Source: CAZMRF01 sp964568735
GTDB taxonomy: Bacteria > Acidobacteriota > Polarisedimenticolia > JACPZX01
Direction: 5' to 3'
NCBI GenBank assembly: GCA_964568735.1
Contig: CAZMRF010000022.1
Coordinates: 3,652-67,651, forward strand
DNA: 64,000 bases
Shown: one piece after another, positions 42,613 through 50,220 of the stretch
How the letters are laid out: every line of letters starts with the position of its first letter
Numbering within the stretch: position 1 is the first letter of the stretch
Position numbers and translations under genes: made by a program
Notes under the pieces: model-generated
What the model was told of the DNA's origin: nothing
Databases searched by the model: none
Seen by the model: only the letters and a program-made list of their open reading frames with translations

Positions 42613-43395
42613 ATGCCGCAAAAAGCCTCCCTTCGCGCAGGACTCATCGCAGCGCTCGTCCTGCCCGGCCTCGTGATGATGGGGACGGGTTGCTTCGCCC
42701 GAAAGGCGGAGCCCGAGGTAGCGCCCCAGCCTCCACCTCCGGAGCCGCCTCCCGAGCCCGAGGCGAAGCCCGACCCCAGGGTCGCCGAGCTGACCGAGAA
42801 GAACCGGAAGCTCGAGCTGACGCTCCTCGAGAAGGAGGCACGGATCAAGGATCTGGATGGGCGCATGGCCGAGCAGAAGCGCCGGTACGACGAGGCGATC
42901 CAGGAGGTGGTGCGGGCCAAGGCCAAGCTCCGCTCCCTGGAGTCGCGCGCCGAGGCCGCCTCGCAGATGGCCGAGACCGAGATCGCCTTCAAGGCCCTGA
43001 ACGAGAGCGCTGGAGGCCCCGGCAACTCGGAGCTTCTCCAGATCGAGCAGATGATGACGATGAGCGTGGCGGAGTTCGAGAAGGAAAACTTCGGGGGAGC
43101 CCTCTACCTGAGCCTTCAGGCCAAGGAGCTGATCCAGGATGGCCAGCGCAAGCTCACGGAGCTGGGGGACATCCAGGCCGAGTCCGGCGAGATTCTCTTC
43201 AGCGTGCCGCTCACGCTCCAGGTGAGCCGAACCGCGAACGTCCGGCAGGAGCCCGGCCTCGACGCAGCGATCCTGGTGACGTTGAAAGAGGGATCACCGG
43301 TCATCGGCTACTCGCACAAGGGGGACTGGATCCGCGTCAAGATGGAGGGCGGGACGCAGGGCTGGGTCCACCAGAGCCTCCTCGCCGTCCGCTGA
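42613..43395 (+). CDS. SH3-domain lipoprotein with coiled coil
   Basis: A 260-residue envelope protein. The signal peptide ends in a lipobox-like 'VMMGTGCF', followed by a Pro/Glu-rich spacer (PQPPPPEPPPEPEAKPDP). A coiled coil follows (~60-125, 'VAELTEKNRKLELTLLEKEARIKDLDGRMAEQKRRYDEAIQEV'), then a helical part and a C-terminal bacterial SH3 domain (~195-260, 'SRTANVRQEPGLDAAILVTLKEGSPVIGYSHKGDWIRVKMEGGTQGWVHQSLL'). SH3b domains usually bind peptidoglycan, so an outer-membrane lipoprotein that contacts the wall is inferred. Confidence 0.83.
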   Translation: MPQKASLRAGLIAALVLPGLVMMGTGCFARKAEPEVAPQPPPPEPPPEPEAKPDPRVAELTEKNRKLELTLLEKEARIKDLDGRMAEQKRRYDEAIQEVVRAKAKLRSLESRAEAASQMAETEIAFKALNESAGGPGNSELLQIEQMMTMSVAEFEKENFGGALYLSLQAKELIQDGQRKLTELGDIQAESGEILFSVPLTLQVSRTANVRQEPGLDAAILVTLKEGSPVIGYSHKGDWIRVKMEGGTQGWVHQSLLAVR

Positions 43396-43532
43396 TCTGC
43401 CCAGCGAGTCCGCGTCGTGCGTCGAAGGGTTGCCCTGCGCTTCTACTTCCGCCCGTAGGCAGGTTTGCTCGCGTTTCCAGATCGATACCGGGCTCCAGAC
43501 GTACGCTCCGGGCGACCCTTCGACGCGCTTGA

Positions 43533-45290
43533 TCAGGTCGCTTTCTCGTCGCCCGTGCCGGCCCAGGCGGCGCGCGCGGGAATGACCTGGTTCCTGCCGC
43601 CCCGCTTGGCCTTGTAGAGCGCCATGTCCGCCTCGCGGATGATGGTCTCGGAGTCGTTCCCGCAATCCGGGTAGGAGGCGGCGCCCACGCTGATGGTGAG
43701 GCCGCTGAAGTCGCCCGACGCGCCCAGCTTCGCCTTCTCCACGGCGGCACGCAGCCTCTCTCCCGTCTTGACCGCCTCGTCGGGGCCGATGTAGGGAAGC
43801 AGGACGAGGAACTCCTCTCCCCCGTACCTGGCCGCGTAGTCCGTCGTCCGGACCGTCTCCTTGATGACTCCCGCCACTCCGCGGATCACCTCGTCGCCTG
43901 CCTGATGCCCCCTCGCGTCGTTGAAGTTCTTGAAGCGATCGATGTCGATCATCAGTACCGACACCGCGTGGCCGTGGCGCTCGGCGCGCCGGAACTCGTT
44001 CTCCACCGTCTCGTTCATGTGCTTGCGGTTGTGCAGGCCCGTCAGCCCGTCCGTGATGGAGATCCTGTGAAGCTCCTCGTTCTTCCGAACGAGGGCCTTG
44101 TTCGTCGCGTCCAGCTCCTCGCGCGCCTTGCGCAGCCGCGCCACCATCCGGTTGAAGACGACGGTCAGGTAGCCCACCTCGCCGCGGCCGTAGATGGGCA
44201 CGTCCACGTCGAGGTCCCCTGCCGCCACCTTTCCCGCTCCGCCCGTAAGCCTCTCCAGCGGGCGCACGAGGGTGAGCCCCAGGAGCCAGGCCACGAAGCC
44301 CACTCCCAGGAGGCTCACGCCGACGAGGATGAGCGTGAGGTTGCGGAGGGCTGCGATCTCGGCGTACTCCACCTCGCGCGGCTTCTCGGCCACGACGCCC
44401 CAGCTCAATCCGGCAACCCGCTCCAGGGCGCCGACGACCTCCCTGCCGGCGAGGCCGACGAACTGCAGCGGGACCACCTTCGCCTCGAAGAGGTCCTTCG
44501 CCGTGGACTTCGGCAGGCTCGTGGCGAGCGGCCTCTGATCGAGGGGCGGGTAGCTGCTGATGACCTGCCCCGTTTCCGTGACCGCGTAGAGCTGATCCGT
44601 CTCCGTCCTGATCTGGTTCTTCAAGAGCTCCTCGACCCCTGCGAGATCCAGCTTCACGGCGATGAGGCCGAGGGATCGATTGCCGGCCGCGCGAACCGAC
44701 TTGGCGGCGAGGAGGACGCCGGCGTCGAGGGCCTCATCACGGTAGGGCAGCCCCACGACCATCTCCCCGGCCGCCGCCTTCTCACGCCACCCCTGGGGCA
44801 GATCGATCTTTGTCGCGCTCTCGGAGCTGCTGGCCACGAGGCGGCCCTCGAGGTCCAGGACGGCCAGCTCGGCGTAGTCCGGGAAGCGGGCCTTGACCGA
44901 CTTGAGATAGGCACGGAGGCGCGAGAGCTCCGGGCTCAGCGCCGCATCGCCGGGAGAGGAGAGCTTCTCGAGGTTCTCGGAGACCTCGTAGGAGCTGGCG
45001 AAGACCCCCACGTCATACTGCTTTCGCTCCAGCCAGAGGCCGATCTCCCGCGAGGAGCTCGAGGCGAGGCTGGTCAGCTCCTGGCGGATCTTGTCCTCCA
45101 GCACCTCCAGGTTGTTGCGGTAGGAGACCCAGCCCATCGTGATGGACGGGAGGAGAGTGGCCAGGAGCGCGAAGGCGATGATCTTGCTCCGGATACTGCT
45201 CAGACGGAGCAGGTCGAGCGTCCTGGTGATCGCCCTTTCGAGCTGGAACAGAGGCCACCTCTTCCGGAGCCAGGTCTGGGGGCGGCTCAC
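43533..45290 (-). CDS. Membrane-bound diguanylate cyclase (dCache-HAMP-GGDEF)
   Basis: A 585-residue sensor enzyme that makes cyclic di-GMP. First helix 'IIAFALLATLLPSITMGWVSY', a periplasmic Cache-type sensor (~55-310), second helix 'LTLILVGVSLLGVGFVAWLLGL', HAMP ('VRPLERLTGGAGKVAAGDLDVDVPIYGRGEVGYLTVVFNRMV') and a C-terminal GGDEF domain with the active-site form GGEEF (YGGEEFLVLLPY, ~489-493). 'MIDIDRFKNFNDARGHQAGDEVI' supplies metal ligands. The GTG at 45290 is chosen; TAGAAT in the minus sense of the hairpin repeat just upstream may be its -10. Confidence 0.9.
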   Translation of the reverse strand: MSRPQTWLRKRWPLFQLERAITRTLDLLRLSSIRSKIIAFALLATLLPSITMGWVSYRNNLEVLEDKIRQELTSLASSSSREIGLWLERKQYDVGVFASSYEVSENLEKLSSPGDAALSPELSRLRAYLKSVKARFPDYAELAVLDLEGRLVASSSESATKIDLPQGWREKAAAGEMVVGLPYRDEALDAGVLLAAKSVRAAGNRSLGLIAVKLDLAGVEELLKNQIRTETDQLYAVTETGQVISSYPPLDQRPLATSLPKSTAKDLFEAKVVPLQFVGLAGREVVGALERVAGLSWGVVAEKPREVEYAEIAALRNLTLILVGVSLLGVGFVAWLLGLTLVRPLERLTGGAGKVAAGDLDVDVPIYGRGEVGYLTVVFNRMVARLRKAREELDATNKALVRKNEELHRISITDGLTGLHNRKHMNETVENEFRRAERHGHAVSVLMIDIDRFKNFNDARGHQAGDEVIRGVAGVIKETVRTTDYAARYGGEEFLVLLPYIGPDEAVKTGERLRAAVEKAKLGASGDFSGLTISVGAASYPDCGNDSETIIREADMALYKAKRGGRNQVIPARAAWAGTGDEKAT

Positions 45291-45296
45291 GACGCC

Positions 45297-45323
45297 GCCG
45301 GAGGGCGATTCTATCCCTCCGGG
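45297..45323. repeat. 27-bp hairpin element, copy 1
   Basis: Arms CCGGAGGG (45298-45305) and CCCTCCGG (45315-45322) flank the loop CGATTCTAT. The same 27 bp recur exactly at 47626-47652, and similarity continues to the right (..TGcATgGCc versus ..TGtATaGCc). On the minus strand the loop reads ATAGAATCG and contains TAGAAT. The surrounding 306-nt gap (45291-45596) between the GGDEF gene and the first glycosyltransferase shows only this element and a TTGACC at 45484-45489 that might be a -35 box. Confidence 0.75.
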
Positions 45324-45596
45324 GCCGATCCCTGCATGGCCTGGGTATAACCGGGCCGGATCGTCCGGCTCGGCTGCTGGAATGGCGGGGAATTCCACGC
45401 TCTCCGGGCGGGGCGCGCACCCCCCCCGGGCGCCCGAAGCTGGCGAAGGCCGGCAGGGGAGGAGGCCCGGAGCCGGTGATAGGTTGACCTGCGCCGCATT
45501 CCTGGGAATAGCGCGATGGGAAAGAGGCCGGGCGACAGGGAACGAGCAGAGCCACTACGGGGCTCGTCCCCCGACCCGATCATGGAAGGGCCTCCC

Positions 45597-47363
45597 ATGA
45601 CGACCACGACGGCGACCTCTGATCTCGAATCCCGCTGGGGGGGTCTCCGCGCGCCCATCGCGGCGGACCTCGCGGCCGGGCTCCTCCTTCTCGTCTTCGG
45701 CGTGCTGAAGGCCTACGCGCTCGCCCCCGCGCTCTCCGACGAGAACATCTACTTCTACATGTGCAGCAGGATCGCGGAAGGAGCCCTCCCCTACCGCGAC
45801 TTCTTCTTCGCCCATCCCCCCTTCCACCTCATCCCGGGCGCCCTGCTCATGGCCATCGGAGGCTTCTCGCTCCCATTGGCCAAGACGATCTCCGCCTTCG
45901 CGGCCGCGATGGCCGGCGTTGCGGTCTATCGCGCCGCGCGACGGTGCGGGCCGATCGCCGCGCTTCTGGCTCTCGTCCTCTTCCTTTTCTCGTACGATCT
46001 GCTCCGAGCCTCGAGCCATTACACCGGAGCGAACGAAGCAACCGCACTCCTCGCATGGTCGCTCGAGCGGGCCCTCGCGAACCGTCCTCGCATCGCGGGC
46101 CTTCTCGCGGCATCCGCCGCGCTGACAGCCCTCTACGCCATCCCGGCAGGCGCCGCCCTCTTCGTCTGCCAGGCCGTGTGGAAAGGGCCCACGTCTCCCC
46201 GCCCCGACATGGGGAAGAAGCAAAGTCGGGCCGCTGTCGAATACGCGCTGGCCTTCACCACGCTGTTCGTCGGCGTGAACCTGCTCTGCCTCGCTCTATT
46301 TCGGGCAGACTACTGGGAGCCCGTCTTCCGCTATCACTCCATGAAGCCCGCCGGAAGCGTGGGGAACCTCGCCCCGACCCTCCGCGGTCTCGCGCGCGAG
46401 AACCCGTGGCTCATATGGAGTGCCCCGGCAGCCCTTGCGACCCTCGTGTGGCTTCGTCCTCGCGAAGGGAGTCTCGCTCCTGCCGACCCGTTCCCTCACG
46501 AACCAATCTCGGCGGCGCTGCTCGCAGGTCTCCTCACGACGACGCTCCAGCTGGCGTGCTTCTCGTTCCTCACTCGCGTGTACCCGTTCTACGCGATCAC
46601 CGCCTTCCCGGCGCTGGCACTGGCCGGCGGCATCTCGTACACGGCTGCTCTGCGAGCCGTCGTGAGTCGGCCCATCGAGCTGTTGCTCTCGCGCACTCGC
46701 AGCGACGCGGGCGGACCCCAATCCGCCGGCAGCCTTCCTCGGGCAAGCAGACGCTCCTTCACACGCGCGATGGCGGGGGCCGCCACGTGCGCCGCGATGC
46801 TGATCGTACCTCTCCTCCTGCCCCCGCTCTTTCCTTACCAGGAAATCGTCGCCGTGAAGGGAGTGATCGTACGCCGATACGCCTGGCACGACGCACCGCT
46901 TCCGGGATGGATGAACGCGTTCGTCCGCTCTTTTCTTTGGAGCGACGAGCGCCTGGAAGGAGCCCGGACGCTCGCGGTGACTCGCTCTCTCTGGGCCGAA
47001 AGCCGCCGCTTCATGGCGCCCGAGGCGCTGGCCGAGCGCGTCCGCCTGCTCACACCGGACGACGGCACCGTGTTCGGGGATTCGATCGCGGCGCCGCTCG
47101 TGGCGCTCCTGGCGGGGAGGCGGATCGCGCTGGACCACGTGGACACGAATTCCCTCAGGTACCGGTCGGGGCTCACGCCGCCCGCGGAGGCCATCGCGGA
47201 GCTTGAGACGGCGCCGCCCGCTGTGATCATCGCCCACTCGCGCTGGGGCATCTCCGTCGTCCCTGAGATGCGCGATTGGATCAAGTCACGCTACGTGCTC
47301 GCCGAGTCCTTCGACGATCCCATCCACGGCCGATACGACCTGTACCTGCCGAGGGCGCCGTAG
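45597..47363 (+). CDS. GT-C family membrane glycosyltransferase (GT39/ArnT-like), paralogue 1
   Basis: A 588-residue multi-spanning protein with about 9-11 hydrophobic helices. The first loop, 'SDENIYFYMCSRIAEGALPYRDFFFAHPPFHLIPGALLM', has the acidic pair and RDFFFAHPP motif of GT-C enzymes that use polyprenyl-phosphate sugars. The C-terminal ~150 residues form a soluble domain (DGTVFGDSIAAPLVALLAGRRIALDH). It is strongly similar to the gene at 50221-52080 over its whole length. The ATG at 45597 has GGAAGGG upstream. An ATG at 45516 (extra 27 codons) resembles the start of the paralogue and cannot be excluded. Acceptor unknown. Confidence 0.8.
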   Translation: MTTTTATSDLESRWGGLRAPIAADLAAGLLLLVFGVLKAYALAPALSDENIYFYMCSRIAEGALPYRDFFFAHPPFHLIPGALLMAIGGFSLPLAKTISAFAAAMAGVAVYRAARRCGPIAALLALVLFLFSYDLLRASSHYTGANEATALLAWSLERALANRPRIAGLLAASAALTALYAIPAGAALFVCQAVWKGPTSPRPDMGKKQSRAAVEYALAFTTLFVGVNLLCLALFRADYWEPVFRYHSMKPAGSVGNLAPTLRGLARENPWLIWSAPAALATLVWLRPREGSLAPADPFPHEPISAALLAGLLTTTLQLACFSFLTRVYPFYAITAFPALALAGGISYTAALRAVVSRPIELLLSRTRSDAGGPQSAGSLPRASRRSFTRAMAGAATCAAMLIVPLLLPPLFPYQEIVAVKGVIVRRYAWHDAPLPGWMNAFVRSFLWSDERLEGARTLAVTRSLWAESRRFMAPEALAERVRLLTPDDGTVFGDSIAAPLVALLAGRRIALDHVDTNSLRYRSGLTPPAEAIAELETAPPAVIIAHSRWGISVVPEMRDWIKSRYVLAESFDDPIHGRYDLYLPRAP

Positions 47364-47625
47364 CCTTCGGCTCAGCGATCCGACCGGGAGGGGGGGCAGT
47401 CAGGCGACCAGACCCACGTCGGGCGCTCCTGCTCCGCGCGCGCAGTTGTATCCCTGGGCGCCTTCCCGCTTCGTCGACCGGCGGGGCTCGTTCAGCGCTG
47501 TCGCATCATCGGATCCAATGCCTGGGCCGGTGGTGGTTTGGTTCGAGCGCCATGAGCAGGTCCGTCGAAATGGAGAGCAGCCCGCCGGAGCGGAACGAAT
47601 CGGAGCACGGCCGAAGTCGAATTGT

Positions 47626-47652
47626 GCCGGAGGGCGATTCTATCCCTCCGGG
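47626..47652. repeat. 27-bp hairpin element, copy 2
   Basis: Identical to the element at 45297-45323: arms CCGGAGGG (47627-47634) and CCCTCCGG (47644-47651). It lies in the 313-nt gap 47364-47676 between the convergent ends of the first glycosyltransferase and the ankyrin gene. In that position it could act as a bidirectional transcript end, but no T-tract follows on either strand. I see nothing else in the gap. Confidence 0.75.
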
Positions 47653-47676
47653 AGCGTCTCCTGTATAGCCGCGAGA

Positions 47677-48513
47677 TCATGGGGATGGATCGCCCGGGTC
47701 GGCCGCATCAACGGCCCTGATTTCGCCCCCGGCCGCCTCACCTTCCTGGACGGCGGAGCCTCTCTTTGCAGCGTTCGAAGAAGTGCAGCTCACGCCGGAG
47801 TTTCCCCGCCCCCTGCGGCGGGCCTCGCAGACGAGGCGCGCGATCTCCTTGTCGCCCCGAAACCAGGCGGCCGCTCGTGCCCCGAAGCCTTCCAGGTTGT
47901 CGTTCCAGCGCAGCCCCGGGGCACGCTCCATGAGGAGCTTCATCACATCGAGGTTGCCTCCAGCAACCGCACCCGTGAGGGCGTTGAGGTGGTCGTTGCT
48001 CTCGGCGCAGGGATCGGCTCCCCGATCGAGGAGCTCCCGGACCAGATCGAGATCTCCCTCTCCTGCGGCCATGATGAGAGGCGTGAGGCCGTTCCACGCG
48101 GGCAGACCCGGGTCCGCACCCAGCTCGAGGAGACGCTTCACGGCAGCGGCCTGACCCTTGTGGATGGCATGCATCAGCGGAGTCCAGCCGTTCACGTGCG
48201 TGTCGCGCCGGTCGAGCTGCGCTCCCCCCTGGACCAGCGCCTCGATGGAGCCGACCCGGCCTGAGCGAGCGGCCCACATGAGGGGTGTGATCCCCCTCTC
48301 ATCCGTCCCGTCGGGATCGACACCTTTGGCGACGAGCGCCCGGATCTCGTCCTCTCTCCCGTCGACGGCCGCGCTGGCCATGGGTGTGTCGGGCCGAGGC
48401 CGCGCACAGCCCAGCACGCTGCACCCCGTCGCCATCCCTAGCAGCAGGAGCCACGAAGCCCACCGAGCCGTGCCCCCATCCCTCCGAACCTGGGTACCCT
48501 TCGGATCCCGCAT
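47677..48513 (-). CDS. Ankyrin-repeat lipoprotein
   Basis: A 278-residue protein. A signal peptide ends at a lipobox-like 'LLLLGMATGCS' (a second candidate Cys follows in 'VLGCA'). Then come about five ankyrin repeats: 'TPMASAAVDGREDEIRALVAKGVDPDGTDERG', 'TPLMWAARSGRVGSIEALVQGGAQLDRRD', 'TPLMHAIHKGQAAAVKRLLELGADPGLP', 'TPLIMAAGEGDLDLVRELLDRGADPCAES' and 'NALTGAVAGGNLDVMKLLMERAP'. It should sit on the periplasmic side of a membrane and bind proteins. The ATG at 48513 has an excellent GGAGGTG 6 nt upstream. Its place between two glycosyltransferase paralogues is notable. Confidence 0.87.
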   Translation of the reverse strand: MRDPKGTQVRRDGGTARWASWLLLLGMATGCSVLGCARPRPDTPMASAAVDGREDEIRALVAKGVDPDGTDERGITPLMWAARSGRVGSIEALVQGGAQLDRRDTHVNGWTPLMHAIHKGQAAAVKRLLELGADPGLPAWNGLTPLIMAAGEGDLDLVRELLDRGADPCAESNDHLNALTGAVAGGNLDVMKLLMERAPGLRWNDNLEGFGARAAAWFRGDKEIARLVCEARRRGRGNSGVSCTSSNAAKRGSAVQEGEAAGGEIRAVDAADPGDPSP

Positions 48514-48660
48514 GTCTTCACCTCCAGGGTGGATACTGGCGCGGAGGCGCCCCGGAGACATGAGCGGGCGATGAGCAGGCCGTGAGGAGTGGCTGAGAGA
48601 CTTGCGGCGGCGGGGGGCTCTAGTGATGAAGTCTGCGAATTCGGGTCGGAGAGCACACTC

Positions 48661-50073
48661 TCAGGGAGCCGATCGGGGTCGGCGCGTGAGCCCGGCGATG
48701 AGGCCGGCGCCGAAGAAGAGCCCCTCGTAGGCGCTCAGGACGGCCCGCGTGAGAGGCCCCGCGCCGCGTTCGCCGAAGAGAGGCGCGAGGGGATCGAGCC
48801 CCACCTGCGATCCCCGGAAGGTGCGGGCCATCACGTCGAGGCTGCTCCCTCCCAGGTGCCCCCCCATCCACGAGATGACGAGCCCCGCGAGGGCGCAGGT
48901 GATCCCCGTCGCCAGGATCGCCCGGAGGCGTGCGAGGCCGTGCGGCGCCGCCATGCCCCCCTCCGGCCGTGGTGTCGAAAGGCCGTACCCGGCCCCCGCC
49001 GCACCGCCCAGGAGGATCCCCTCGAAGGCTCCGCCGACGAGGGAGAGATCGCCTCCGAAGAGACCCTCCAGGACCATCCGGCCAACGACGTTGGCCGAGA
49101 GGCCGATGAGCCCGCCGCCCGCTGCGCCGAGGAGAATCAACGCAGGCGTGCGGAAGGATCGGACCACCGCCTCCGCCACCGACAGCCCCGCCCCCACGCC
49201 GGCAGCTCCGATGGCGCCAATCGTCGCGCCGACGACGGCAAGTACCAGGGGCAGGTTGACCCTGGCCTCCACGCCCGAGACGAGATCGATGGCGAGTCCC
49301 CCCGCCGCCCCGGCCACGATCCCTGCCAGCGCCCCCCCTAGCGCAGCCGAGACCCAGCGCGCCCTCACGAGCCGGGCCGCCCGGCGCATCCGCATCCCTG
49401 CAAGGAATCGCAGGCTCCGGAGACTCCCGGGCAGGCCCAGAAGCGGCACCTCTCCCGCCCCTGGAACCTCCCAGCGCACATCACGCAGGATCGCCCACGC
49501 CCTCTCGTGGCCCGGACGCGTTCCGAGGCGATGAAGCGCCTCCCGCGTTCCGAGCTCGTGGAGCCTCTCGGCCGCCTCGCGCTGGAGATCGTCCTCGGGA
49601 TCACCGGCGGCACCCGGAGCCAGGAGCTTCGCAAGCTGCTCCTCGAAGGGATCGGGTGGGCTTCGGACATCGAGACACTCGCTCGCGACAGCCCCGTCAG
49701 ATCCACTGCGGATCACGGGTACGCCAGCGGCTTCGTCTTCTTCAGTCACTCTCTCGAAGACGAACTGGTATCCGTGGCGGGAAACTGTACGGATATAGCG
49801 AGGCGAGCGGGGATCGTCGCCGAGCGCGCGCCTGAGCGTCCTGACCGCCTGGCTGAGCGCGCCGTCGGAGACGACGACGTCGGACCAAACGCTCTCCATG
49901 ATCTCGTCACGGGTCAGGGCGATGCTACGCCTGTCGATCAACAGGAGCAGAAGATCGAGGTAGCGCGGGATCAGGGGAATGGGCCGGCCGTGTCGTGCCA
50001 GGATCCTCGTGGACGGAGAGAGGACGAACTCGCCGAAGCGGTACCGCTTCCTCTGTGAATGTGAATCCGTCAT
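48661..50073 (-). CDS. Winged-helix (OmpR/CadC-type) regulator with Gly/Ala-rich membrane domain
   Basis: A 470-residue protein. Residues ~8-105 are an OmpR/PhoB-type winged helix: 'YRFGEFVLSPSTRILARHGRPIPLIPRYLDLLLLLIDRRSIALTRDEIMESVWSDVVVSDGALSQAVRTLRRALGDDPRSPRYIRTVSRHGYQFV'. A helical linker with HEAT-like features follows, then about six to eight Gly/Ala-rich hydrophobic segments (~235-465, 'ALGGALAGIVAGAAGGLAIDLV', 'LGAAGGGLIGLSANVVG'). Like CadC and ToxR it could read membrane or envelope state and bind DNA directly, but its membrane part is far larger. The ATG at 50073 fits the domain; the frame is open further upstream. It is divergent from the second glycosyltransferase, a likely target. 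Confidence 0.83.
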   Translation of the reverse strand: MTDSHSQRKRYRFGEFVLSPSTRILARHGRPIPLIPRYLDLLLLLIDRRSIALTRDEIMESVWSDVVVSDGALSQAVRTLRRALGDDPRSPRYIRTVSRHGYQFVFERVTEEDEAAGVPVIRSGSDGAVASECLDVRSPPDPFEEQLAKLLAPGAAGDPEDDLQREAAERLHELGTREALHRLGTRPGHERAWAILRDVRWEVPGAGEVPLLGLPGSLRSLRFLAGMRMRRAARLVRARWVSAALGGALAGIVAGAAGGLAIDLVSGVEARVNLPLVLAVVGATIGAIGAAGVGAGLSVAEAVVRSFRTPALILLGAAGGGLIGLSANVVGRMVLEGLFGGDLSLVGGAFEGILLGGAAGAGYGLSTPRPEGGMAAPHGLARLRAILATGITCALAGLVISWMGGHLGGSSLDVMARTFRGSQVGLDPLAPLFGERGAGPLTRAVLSAYEGLFFGAGLIAGLTRRPRSAP

Positions 50074-50220
50074 GCTCCCGCCGAGCCCGGAGGGTGACGC
50101 AGACCCGCGAAGGAAGTCCAGCGGGCCCCCTTCGACGCGCTGACTCTGCAGGTACAGTTGAACAACTTCGGCCATTGACGGTGTTAGGTTGAGCGCTGGG
50201 CACCAATCGGGTCTGTACGC

